Assembly (NCBI GenBank): GCA_030512295.1
Contig: JAULSR010000001.1
Span: 4,859,001-4,923,000 of the forward strand
Source: Bombardia bombarda
Lineage: Eukaryota; Ascomycota; Sordariomycetes; Sordariales; Lasiosphaeriaceae
Reading direction: 5' to 3'
DNA length: 64,000 nt
The translations under genes were made by a program, and so were the position numbers. Every line of letters begins with the position of its first letter. Position 1 is the first letter of the stretch. Of this stretch, positions 1 through 9,783 are shown piece after piece. The notes under the pieces are model-generated. The model saw nothing but the letters and a program-made list of their open reading frames with translations, had not been told where the DNA came from and ran no database searches.

Positions 1-2067
1 CCCATGTCCGGGCATTTTAAAGTGCACGCTTCTCAACGGCAACCGCATGCAACCGCAACGCGACCTCGGGCTCCGGACCAGTTCGAGAAGGGCTATAAAG
101 CGAGGCCAAGGAGACCATAGTTTCTGGCCATATGTTGGCCTCGCAACGTTGAAACCCCATAGGAGGCCCCAACTTTGGGCAGCCGCGGCTTGTGGAATGC
201 TTTGCGGCTCACTCACTCGCCACTTGGGTGTGTTTATTCGTTTCGTACGCTGTCTGGGGTTGCTGCGCCCCCGAGGCAACAAGTGGTCAAGAGGAGCTCT
301 TTGGCTTACCGGCAAGGTGAGTGAGGATGGGACCCCAGGTGAGTGGATCCCCAACACGTAATGCCTCGCGCCCAGCGGTTGTCGTAGAACAAACAACAGG
401 CGACGAACTGGTGGATTGAAGCAATACAAGTGCGCACCAAGAACCTAAACAACAAGTGACAGGCGCTTGTTGTTTTGTTTGAGGCTGAGCGATAGACGAC
501 GGTGAGACTGGTACGACCGAGAGGTCTGGAATTCGCTTCACGTTGGATGACGAATCGTGAGCAAAGATGGGAGGTTAGAAAATAAAGCGACAAAAGAGAT
601 CAAGGTTCAACGGTCGGGACGCGGGACCTGGTGGCATTTGTTGAACTTATACACTTGGAACAATAGTAAGCCAAGCTCCCAGGCTCCCAAAGCTTCATGG
701 GATCGTCGTTTAAGACCATGACATAACGGATGTGCGGGTAGGTAATCTTGAGATCCCGTCCAGTCGGCGAGAGCGGCCTAAACCCGAGGCGTTCAAGAAG
801 AGTCATGTAGGTGATGTGTTATTGGCTCCTACTGCGTGCATGTGTCCGCATCACGCACGGCCTGGGCGGGAATACCCCATCGACGCTGACGGGTTTGGAA
901 GGAGAGAGGCACCAGCCGATAGACTGTGGATTAAGGGTGTCGACCACTTGAGAAGCTACGACTTTTGGTGCCTGCCTGCCTTCGCCCGCCTGGTTGCCGA
1001 TACCATAAACCGGGAGGAGAGCGCCCGAATTGTCGGAGACGGGTCGATTACGACGGCTGTCTTGGCCGTCATACCAGTCTGACTGACTCGGAGCGGGCGG
1101 TTTGAGACCACGGAATTGACCCAGCTGTTTGGAACTTGTGGTACCTACCAGTGCTCACAAGATGCAACATTCCATCAGGCCTTTGATCCTCGCCGAAAAG
1201 ATGAGGAGCGTTACTGGCGGCAAGAGACATGCGTAGAAACTAATTGCCAATGTGCATCAACAACGGCAGCAAGAGGAGAGCGATGATCTTGACCGCTAGA
1301 GGGAAGGTGCCTCGGTGCGTGTCGGGCGCGCATTGAATCGATGGTCTGTTTTTCGCCATGCAAGCCAGCCTCCGAGGGTTGGAGCCATCCAGTCGCGATG
1401 GCTTCAAAAGCTGTATGTCTCGGAGCTATGCCGTCAAGCCGTCTTGCTGCTGGGTGAGTGGTCAGCTCGAGGGTCACGGCCTCCGCCGTGGTGGGGTTGC
1501 ACACCGAATGGCATGCACCTCCCACTGGGCACCTGTCCCGCGTCGATAAGAAGACGAAATGCCCCTCACGCAGGTCTGTTTGTGTGCACCCGCAAAAACA
1601 TCAAACAAGCATTTGACATGGACGTGGGTGGAAGAGATGGAAGCATGGAAGGTAAAATTGTACAGTATCTCGAGTTATGTAGAATGCAAGCTTGCTGGTG
1701 ATTAAGGTACCTAGGTAGGTATCAAAATCACAAGCCGATAACTTGCAACATAATAAACCCTAACCGTGGCAAAACATCCAAGCTCCTGAGCTCCCTCCCC
1801 TGTGCAAAGTCCCCTATTACCCTATTACCTAATCTAATACCTGCGCACGAGCCTCAGCACCTCTGGCCGCCGCCGCGCGCATTACGGGCAATGAGGCGAG
1901 GTGGCATTTGGTAAGGCTAAGTTAACTTTGGGGACAGCTATTTCTTAATTTACCACGACCATCGCTTGCGCGCCCATCGACAATCACTACAACATCTACA
2001 ATTCTCTCCCATCGTCACGCGACAAACGAATTCCCATTCCATCCAATCCACACACACATCCTTCGCA
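1..2067. other. Intergenic region, no gene recognised
   Basis: Only short overlapping open frames occur here, none with recognisable domains, a good start context or intron-linked continuation. The region carries one GGTACC-CTAGG type palindromic motif near 1706-1720. The last 150 bases are pyrimidine-rich and CA-rich, as expected for the promoter and 5' leader of the SEC61-gamma gene that follows. I see no tRNA or repeat array. Confidence 0.5.
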
Positions 2068-2614
2068 ATGGCCGACCAAGTGCAAGAAATCCTAGACGTC
2101 CCGAGGGAGTTCCTCAAGGACGGCATCCAGTTCATCAACAAGTCGCAGAAGCGTACGTTGTGTCTCTGTCCTGGCGTGTGTGTGCGCGAACCGATTCGTG
2201 GATTGATGGGCGGGCGCATACATGTTGGAAAGGAAGTGCCAGCTAACAGTTTGGTGATTTTGCTCTGCAGCCGATCGTCGCGAATTCATCAAGATCTCCC
2301 AGGCGGTTGGACTTGGTTTCCTCAGTAAGTATCTTTTGCCTCTCTCTCTGTCTTCTTCTTCTTCTTCTCGTCTAAGAATCAAAGCTAACTCTTGCTACCA
2401 GTCATGGGTGTAAGTGGTGCATCGCTCAATGATTCACCATGCGATGATGGCTTGCTGTAGTGACTTTTAAGCTAACATTGACATACCTAGGCTGTCGGCT
2501 ACGTTGTCAAGCTCAGTATGCTCCTCCTCTTCTCGTCTAGTCGTGGATCAATCAGGCTAACACTGTCCCACAGTCCACATTCCCCTCAACAATGTCCTCG
2601 TCGGCGGCGCATAA
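2068..2614 (+). CDS. sss1: Protein transport protein SEC61 gamma subunit (Sss1 homologue)
   Basis: Small tail-anchored subunit of the ER Sec61 translocon, which holds the channel together during co- and post-translational import. Five exons join to a 70-residue protein: 2068-2152, 2271-2324, 2402-2409, 2491-2515 and 2574-2614. The cytosolic N-terminal helix (residues about 5-28) is followed by the family motif KPDRREF and one membrane segment ending in the hallmark KLIHIPLNNVLVGG. Human SEC61G is 68 residues, so the product is full length. Every junction has GT donors and AG acceptors and restores the frame exactly. The third exon is only 8 nt (TCATGGGT, giving part of Ile, Met and Gly). The start is the first ATG and matches the family N-terminus. 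Assignment is very secure; the micro-exon is read from splice signals and family fit only. Confidence 0.96.
2402..2409 (+). other. 8-nt micro-exon of the SEC61-gamma gene
   Basis: Flanked by CTACCAG upstream and GTAAGTGG downstream. It is needed to keep the membrane segment in frame (Gly-Phe-Leu-Ile-Met-Gly-Ala-Val). Skipping it would shift the frame because 8 is not a multiple of 3. Confidence 0.8.
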
Positions 2615-3809
2615 ACGGTTGTACTTCTAGAGACGGACGAGCGGGTGGAGCGATCAAGGCGGCACGATTGAGCGGTTCTGCGGGGTTTTGGGTGCCAGCT
2701 ACTCTAATTTCGACGAAGCAGGGCGCGTGTGCCTACCTACATCAAGGGAGGGTGCCATTTGGGGAACTGTGAAGGGAGAGAGAGAAAGAGAGAAAAGCCC
2801 ACGGGGTGTAGTTGATTGGGTCAAAAGCATGGACACGGAGACCCAGCGACTACCGACTCCGGCGCTGGAAGATGCGATGAAAAGAAGGAGGACAGGCAAG
2901 ATCTCTGTTTGTCCTTCGTGCTTGGGTGTGCTTGTGACGGGTTAACCAACACCTGTTTTCGTAATATTCTTTTTTATTTGCCATTCTAGGGATCTAGACT
3001 TCCTTTCCTCGGGCGAATTGTACAAAACAAAAATGGGGCTAACTGGCGAGATTGGATTCATGGAGTGGATCGCGGCACGTTGGTCTCGGCAGCAAATGGT
3101 GGTGGTGATATTGGATGTTTGTTTGTCAGTACGTACGTACTCTCGGAGCTATTGACTACCGACAATAAAGGGCAACCACCTATTACGTGCATGTTCGGGA
3201 CCTGGACATATGTGATTGATACCGTCAACTTGCAGCAAGAACTACTGTAGACATGGTAGGTTTGCGTAGACATCCGAATGTGTAAAAGTTCATGAAAAAA
3301 TAATTCAGAAAAATATGGTTAGGTACCTGATACCTACTCAGTACGGCTGTAGCACTCTCGTACCGGTAATAAAGTACGCGAGGGACGGGACCCGTTCCGT
3401 CCAAGGTGAGAGGGCTTGGGGTTTGGACCAATGAGCGAGCTTGTGGTGCTGGTTGTGCTTGCATTGAGTTAGTTAGCCAGCTCCACAATTGTGTAGCAAG
3501 GAATGTGCAGCAGCACAAACAGCGGCGAGCGGTGACTGGGACCACAGGCAAGGTCATGACGGGTTGAACGGCTCAAGACCAAGGCTTGTACCATGGCTGG
3601 TGGTGGATCAGGGCAGGCAGGCACATCTAGATAAAGGCGAGAAAATGATCAAGAAAGAAGCTGGACTCCGTCTCTCTCACACTACCTCTCATACATATCA
3701 AATTTATAAACAGAGAAGACGGTCCAATTTCGACCAGTCACAGAGCTTGATTACGGGGCATCGATCCAATTAAACATCGCCTATTTCAGACCCCCCAGAA
3801 TCGCCTAAG
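2615..3809. other. Intergenic region between SEC61-gamma and the methyltransferase gene
   Basis: Holds the SEC61-gamma 3' untranslated region and the promoter of the next gene. Open frames up to about 110 codons exist but have no recognisable family and no splice-linked continuation. A TACGTACGTAC palindromic stretch lies near 3129-3140 and a GGTACCTGATACCTA motif near 3322. No RNA gene is seen. Confidence 0.5.
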
Positions 3810-5166
3810 ATGGCCGCTTCTCCTGTCGATGCTCCCGCTCTTGCAACTCCTATCGTCGAGACGAAGCCCAGCGAGGTCAGCGAGCTTAGCAAAGAGTATG
3901 ACGCGCCAATTGGCATCGCCCACACCACGATGCAGGCTCTCAAGGACCGCATCAAGAAACATTATGACCTCGCCAGCGATTACTATCTGAACTTGTGGTA
4001 TGAATGAACATGAAGGCTCACTCACTTCATACCCACCTACTCAACACAACCACATCTCTTTTTTGTTCACTCATTCCAACCTCACATATTGGTCAATACA
4101 CACATTACCACAACTGATCCCCCAAATCCAGGGGCGAGCACATCCACCACGGCTACTGGGCCACCGAGCAGTCCAAGGCGACCGACTCCAAAGAAGAAGC
4201 CCAGATCAACCTGATCCGCCTCCTCCTCGACATCTCCCAGCTCGCACCCGGCAGCCACGTGCTCGACGTCGGCTGCGGCATCGGCGGCACCTCGCGCTTC
4301 CTCGCGTCCCAGCTCGGCTGCACCGTCACGGGCATCACAATCTCCGGCAAGCAGGTCGAGATGGCCACGCGCCTGACCAAGACGGAGGCCACCAAGGAGA
4401 GCAGTATCATCGGTAGCAGCAGCAAGCCCAACAACACCAGCAATGACGTCGTGGCCGAGGACGCCGACGGCTTCATCCGCCTTGGCAAGGGCATGGTCCG
4501 CTTCGTCGAGCTCGACGCCGAGAAGCTGGGCGAGAGCAGCTCCAACCCTGCCGTGTTTGGCAACACTGCAATTGGTTCGAAATTCGACGCCGTGTGGATC
4601 AGCGAGGCCCTGAGCCACTTCCCCAACAAGGCGCTGTTCTTCAGGAACGCGCAGTCGATGCTGCGGGAGGGCGGCAAGCTGGTGCTGGCGGACTGGTTCA
4701 AGGCCGAGGGGCTGGATCAGAGCAAGTTTGATGCTGATATTAAGCCTATTGAGGGTATGTGCTCTGTTACAGGGAAAAGGAGGTATAGAGCATTTTTGTA
4801 AACTGACACTGAGGTGATGATTTAGACGGCATGTTGCTCCCGCCTCTCTGCACGCAGCCCGAGTACGTCCAGCTCGCCAAAGACGCGGGCCTCAAGGTGC
4901 TCTCGGCGCCAAAGGATATCAGCCAGGAGGTTGCCAAGACATGGTCAGTTGTTGTTTAGCTTTCTTTTGCGGTAGTATCCATTGTATATGGCTGACTCAT
5001 TTTGAATAGGGATATTTCGTGGACGCTGGTCCAGAAACCCGCGCTGTGGGCGTTTGCCGGTGGCCAAGGTCGTGATGGAATAGCGTTCCTCCAGGCATTC
5101 CGGGCTATGCGCCGCGGATATGCAGATGGAAGCTTTCGGTATGCTGTCATGGCGTTTGAGAAATAG
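3810..5166 (+). CDS. SAM-dependent methyltransferase, gamma-tocopherol/sterol C-methyltransferase-like class I fold
   Basis: Four exons (3810-3997, 4132-4754, 4826-4943, 5010-5166) give a 361-residue protein. Residues about 45-75 hold the LASDYYLNLWGEHIHHGYW segment typical of the tocopherol/sterol/cyclopropane methyltransferase group. SAM-binding motif I, VLDVGCGIGG, is near residue 105. An acidic post-motif (VRFVELDAEKL) and the ISEALSHFPNKALFF and GGKLVLADWF segments complete the class I Rossmann fold. No signal peptide is seen, so it is probably cytosolic. The substrate cannot be read from the sequence: it lacks features specific to ERG6, and homologues in fungi are mostly uncharacterised. 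The central insert with poly-Ser/Asn (around residues 145-165) is longer than usual. Introns 1-3 have consensus splice sites and each restores frame, so this model is secure even though the function is only family-level. Confidence 0.9.
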
Positions 5167-5373
5167 CGAGATACCGCTGAGCGTTGCTTGTTTTCTATTC
5201 TTTTTTGGGGGAAATTTTACTTCTTCAAGCTTCGATGTTCCCATGAAAGATTCTTGGTCCAACACCCTTCATTGCCCAACCCAAAAAAAATTTATGCCCA
5301 TCATGAGTGTTCTTCAATTTCCCACTATTCATACGCCAGCACGGTTTTCCCCATTTTCTAAGTCCCTTCGAAC

Positions 5374-7299
5374 ATGGCCACAGAGCCTCGGCGTCGACTC
5401 GCCAGATCTTGGTCACCACCGGATTCCGTCCATACATTTAATAATATCGATAGCCTTGACGAGTTCATCCCTCTTACTAAGGAAGAGACGGCTCGGCTTC
5501 CAGAGCTCAACTTTCGGCCTTGGCGCTCCAGACATACAAGTACCTGATACCTCTCCTGGTATGGTTTACACTGTGTTTTTTTAGTCTCGGTGTTATAATA
5601 TACTTTGGCCAGACTCAGCCGCCTTGGTTTCATTTGAGGTCACGGTCAAGCTACGTACTGTGGTTTTACGTTCCCGGAATAATAGGAGCTGTTACAACGA
5701 TACTATGGAGGGGCACACTTCAGACATACAATCGCATCATACCCTACGTTCGCATGGCTAACCTCCCGCTCTCGACAGAAGGGAGAGTTGATGGATCGAG
5801 CCAGTCAGATGGGTTTCTCAGCGAGCCCCTTACTACCATCCCTGGTGGTGTCATGGACCCTATTATTCTGGTATCACTATGGAGAAGAGGCGACTACGTG
5901 ATCTTCTTCGTCAACATCACCACCTTCACCTTTTTTCTCCTGACACCTGTCAAATCAAATGTATTTCAGCTCGTGGACGACAGACAGTGCGGGTTGGGAA
6001 ATCAAGGTGTCAGCTGGCTTCAGCGTTATTGGAATGGCCATTTATCTCTGGTTGTTCGTCGTCACCCTCTGTATCACCATCCACCTCGCAAAACAACGCA
6101 CCGGTCTGAAATGGGTCCCTTCCACGCTGGCCACAAAGTTGTCTCTCATCCAAGGATCCAATATCTTTGATAAATTCGATACCATCAACATGTCAAATGG
6201 ACAGTCTCTTGAAAAAGCCATTCGACAGTGGCCGCGAGATGGTCACGTCCTTTGCCTCGGATACTGGAAAGACCGCACAAGGGATCTAGTCACCTATGGT
6301 GTGCGTTTCCTGCCCAGGACAGGTTTGCTGGAGGTTGAAGACACCGTCAACAGGGAGACAAACAGCAGCCACATTTCGGATCAAAATGCTCCGCGGCCTT
6401 GGTACCCAAGGCCAGGACCCGACGTCGACCGCGTATGGAATCCTTTTCTTCAGGATTGGTACATCACGCTCTGTCTCCTTCTCGGACTGGCATCTCTGGG
6501 TTCTGCTACGTTTGCATGGGCAACCGGTGCCATACATCGTCAGTTTCTTGTGGCCGACACCATCTCTTGGTTCACACGCAGCCTGATCCTCTCCTTTTTG
6601 CCCTCCTTCGTCCTTATAATATTTAACAGCTACTTCATTAATATCGACCTCTACCAACGTATCATGATACCTATACACAACATGGCCAGTCACCTACCGG
6701 AAGAAGAACTAGCCCGGCTCCCCATACCCACAAATCGCCGCAGAAAGGGGGCCACGGCTCGCAACAGTATGACGCTGGACTATATCTCCCCTTCCCTCCT
6801 CAGCTGCATCACCGCCGCCTTTAGTGCGGATCACTATAAGATCATCCTGGGCAGTATCCTCGCTACTTTCGGTAATTCGGTATTTATCCTCCTCAGTGGC
6901 CTCTTTGTCTACGACGACAGCACCAGCACCAACAACAGCAATAACACTGGTAGTTTCGCCGTCACTGTTGCCCCAATCCGCTTCTATGCCATCTTCGTCA
7001 TCATGGTCATATACTGCGTCTCCGCCATCATCCTCCGACCGCGAGGGCCGGTACGGACATGTCGGCCACCTTACACTCTGATGCGCTTTGCCGCCCTCGT
7101 ACACCAAAGCCACATCCTGCAGTGTCCCGAGTTCTGGCTTACCAACCCCATCACAGACACTGAGGCGCACCTGAACGCGCAGGTCACGCTGGCCGACCGC
7201 GTGTACCGCTTTGGACGATATACGGGCTTAGATAGACATCCACACATCGGCATCAGCATCGAGCATGTTCCAAGGGTCTGGACGACAACGGCCGCGACG

Positions 7300-7366
<67 letters not shown>

Positions 7367-7650
7367 CGGCAATGACGCGAACCGCGGTCGATGCGCTTAC
7401 CTTGCAGAGTCTGTATAACTCCAACCACCTGGCACGGCATGCTATGAAGCTGGGTCTTTATGACCCCCAGCCGTTGGGTCTCGTTGAGCAGTACATGGCG
7501 CATGACCCGAGGGCGAGGGAGTTTGCCAGCAGAATTCGGTCTAATGAATACTCGAACTGGTGGCGGAGTATCGCCAGGAGGGTGAAGGGCAGGGCTGCTG
7601 GCGCTGGGAGGGGTGACACAGAATCTGCGCAAAGACATAGGCCGAGGTGA
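5374..7650 (+). CDS. Multipass membrane protein, DUF3433-like; reading frame broken twice
   Basis: I read one 758-residue protein in three pieces: frame A from ATG 5374 to about 5520, frame B to about 5975, then frame A again to the stop at 7648-7650. The first change fits loss of one base in the TTGGCG at 5520-5524, since one extra G joins FRPW to ALQTYKYLI. The second fits one extra base near 5975-5985, giving a join into TDSAGWEIKV. No intron with valid splice sites restores frame at either point. Visible features are an acidic N-terminus with LNFRPW, a helix (LIPLLVWFTLCFFSLGVII), a second helix followed by a RIIPYVRMA motif, and further helices to about residue 560. A poly-threonine run follows near residues 643-667, then a soluble tail. 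This layout matches fungal DUF3433 proteins, whose function is unknown. It may be intact with sequencing errors or a young pseudogene. Confidence 0.7.
7297..7367 (+). repeat. (ACA)n microsatellite encoding poly-threonine
   Basis: About 22 tandem ACA triplets with an ACG at each edge lie in frame inside the DUF3433-like gene, after its last predicted membrane helix. The length is a multiple of three, so slippage would change only the number of threonines. Confidence 0.95.
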
Positions 7651-7985
7651 TGCAGATTATCGATATTCCTGATTTTAGAGGGACTTCGTGAGTTTGTTGA
7701 CACTGGAAAAAGGGGGTTTAAAGTTCAGCGGACAGATCGATACCCCCAGCATGCATCCTCCCAGCCAAACCCACACTTTTGTTCAAAACACTTGCTCATA
7801 GATTTTCTACTCTGTACAAGCATGATTTAATAGTCTTTACTTTTACTTCTGTTCAAACCACAGAATTCATAAGCCAAATCCTGGCATGTATTTGGACATG
7901 CACCATCCCAGCCAGCTACTCCGCCAGACCCTGACTGCATCCACATACAGACACACTTTCCACATTTATAATTCATCAATCAATA
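7651..7985. other. Intergenic region before tRNA-Val
   Basis: 3' flank of the DUF3433-like gene and 5' flank of tRNA-Val. AT-rich with no open frame of note and no repeat seen. Confidence 0.5.
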
Positions 7986-8059
7986 GGTCCGATGGTGTAG
8001 TTGGTTATCACGTCAGTCTAACACACTGAAGGTCTCCGGTTCAAGCCCGGGTCAGATCA
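7986..8059 (+). tRNA. tRNA-Val (anticodon AAC)
   Basis: A 74-nt cloverleaf can be folded by eye: acceptor GGTCCGA with TCAGATC, D arm GTGTAGTTGGTTATCAC (A box), anticodon stem TCAGT/ACTGA around loop CTAACAC (anticodon AAC), and T arm TCCGG-TTCAAGC-CCGGG (B box), with discriminator A. There is no intron. One acceptor-stem pair is a C-A mismatch (position 5 with 68), where a G on the 3' strand would pair. That could be a G-to-A change in this copy or a base error. Confidence 0.93.
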
Positions 8060-8389
8060 TATGATTGTGTCTTTACTTTTGCAACTATCGTCAACATCTA
8101 TGGAGATGATATTGTTGTGAGGTGTCCTTTTTTTGTTTCCGCGAAAGGCACACGCTTGACGTCGAGAACTCTCAAATGCATTAGATCTTGTATGGGCTTG
8201 TGATTTGACGTAAAATGTTAGGCGAACAATTTGCTTAATATGAACGCAGAGTTACATAATTAATGTTGTTATAACTTATTCGTTGTTAAAAAGAGCAAAT
8301 TGTGTATAACTCTCTCTCTCTCTGACTGATAGATGACTGCTAAAAAATTAGGTCCTGTTTAGTATGAAAGGCAAAAGAAAAATCAAACT
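8060..8389. other. Intergenic spacer between tRNA-Val and tRNA-Arg
   Basis: AT-rich spacer. A short CT-dinucleotide run (about 8311-8323) and an A/T-rich stretch are the only local features. No open frame of interest. Confidence 0.5.
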
Positions 8390-8461
8390 CGATCCACCCA
8401 GGGGTCGAACCTGGAACCTCCTGATTCGTAGTCAGACGCTCTGCCATTGAGCCAGCGGACC
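8390..8461 (-). tRNA. tRNA-Arg (anticodon ACG)
   Basis: On the minus strand a 72-nt cloverleaf forms: acceptor GGTCCGC with GTGGATC, D arm GGCTCAATGGCAGAGC, anticodon stem TCTGA/TCAGG around CTACGAA (anticodon ACG), and T arm TCCAG-GTTCGAC-CCCTGG region, with discriminator G. All stems pair, allowing G-U. There is no intron. It reads CGU, and CGC/CGA after A34-to-inosine editing. Confidence 0.95.
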
Positions 8462-9711
8462 TTGTTGATTAAGAAGCAGAAATTACTACCTATTACTCGT
8501 GACCCTCTAGACCATTGTATCCAAACTCCTGAATAACATGTTCTCGAGTAAGAAAATATTCACTTCCATCTTCACAAAACACCACGATACAAAGGATTGG
8601 AACGGACGATATACTGGTGCCGATAAATTTGCTTGCTGTATTACGAAATAATGCAACCTACGATTATCACCCATAATGGCAAAAGGAGCATCATGTACCC
8701 CCCTGGATTCTGGTACAAGACAGATACTTAAAACTACAGATCCAGTATCCAGTTTGTCTTTATATATAATGGGGTCACTTACTGTTTTCTTTCATCAGTT
8801 GCGGCGATGCTATCATGCATGGTTGCTCCCCTGATGAAAACGGCCGATGGTATCACGAGCCTTTTGCACAGTGGATCATCCGCCTTTCTTAACCCGATTA
8901 CATAGTACACCATGATATACACGATAGACCTTTATTAGCCATCTTCCTTCCACAATAACGTCTCATGGTGAGGTCATGACGATTTGAACCACTTATATTC
9001 AAGAGCCTATATCCTCTCCTGATCCAGTTCAGGGCATAACCAGCAAAACACATGACTGAGAGGATCAGCAGAGATCTTCCCGCATACTTCATGCACGATA
9101 GCCCGACTCCCTACCTCCCGGCAACTAACACCTGACAGGAGGCAATCTGCTTGACGGGCTGGGCATGCATACACACTAAGTTCATGCAAGGAAGAGCCAT
9201 GTACGGAATACGGACAGGAAGACATCGGGCATGCATGTAAGTCCATATGCAGCTGTCCATCATCCATCACGGTCAAAGACCAAGAAACTTGTAGTATTAA
9301 GGGATTATATGGCGAGAGGGAAAGAACTGCAAGCACGGTGAATCGTTTGATGTACCGTCGATCACGAACCACCCCAGTATTAGTGTAAAGTTTGTTCTTG
9401 GACAATTACCACGCCCGCATTTTGAAGTTTGTTTGTGAATGAAACACGACAACCAGATGTCTCCTGTACAATATTTCCTTGATCAGGAAGGTGGTCAACA
9501 CTCGAGCAAAAAAAAGGGGAGGGACCAAGACAACGAACAAACCGCAACAACTGAAACACTATCACTCCCGTGCTACAATGCATGTGCCAACCAGCCCCAA
9601 TATCCAATGTCGTCACATCAAGCTGGCAAACAGGAGGAGAAGGCCAAAAAAAAGATTGATCATCGAGACGTGAAAGACCAAAAGGAAAGTCAAGATGACT
9701 CATTTATTGTC
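8462..9711. other. Intergenic spacer between tRNA-Arg and tRNA-Glu
   Basis: No recognised gene. Open frames of 60-130 codons on both strands have no domain, biased composition or splice continuation. No repeats or further RNA genes were identified by eye. Confidence 0.45.
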
Positions 9712-9783
9712 TTCCGCTACCGGGAATCGAACCCGGGGCTTCGCGGTGAAAGCGCGATATGTTGACCGTTACACTATAGCGGA
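9712..9783 (-). tRNA. tRNA-Glu (anticodon TTC)
   Basis: On the minus strand a 72-nt cloverleaf forms: acceptor TCCGCTA with TAGCGGA, D arm with TAGTGTAACGG (A box), anticodon stem TCGCG/CGCGA around CTTTCAC (anticodon TTC), and T arm CCGGG-TTCGATT-CCCGG (B box), with discriminator A. All stems pair. There is no intron. Confidence 0.95.

Noticed and set aside
732..1082. 116-codon plus-strand open frame
   Set aside because: No domain, no splice continuation, arginine/proline-rich composition typical of chance frames.
5540..5584. Intron to explain the first DUF3433 frame change
   Set aside because: GT...AG signals exist, but splicing leads to a stop within four codons and removes a membrane helix.
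7297..7367. CRISPR-like or minisatellite array
   Set aside because: It is a simple in-frame ACA triplet run with no spacers.
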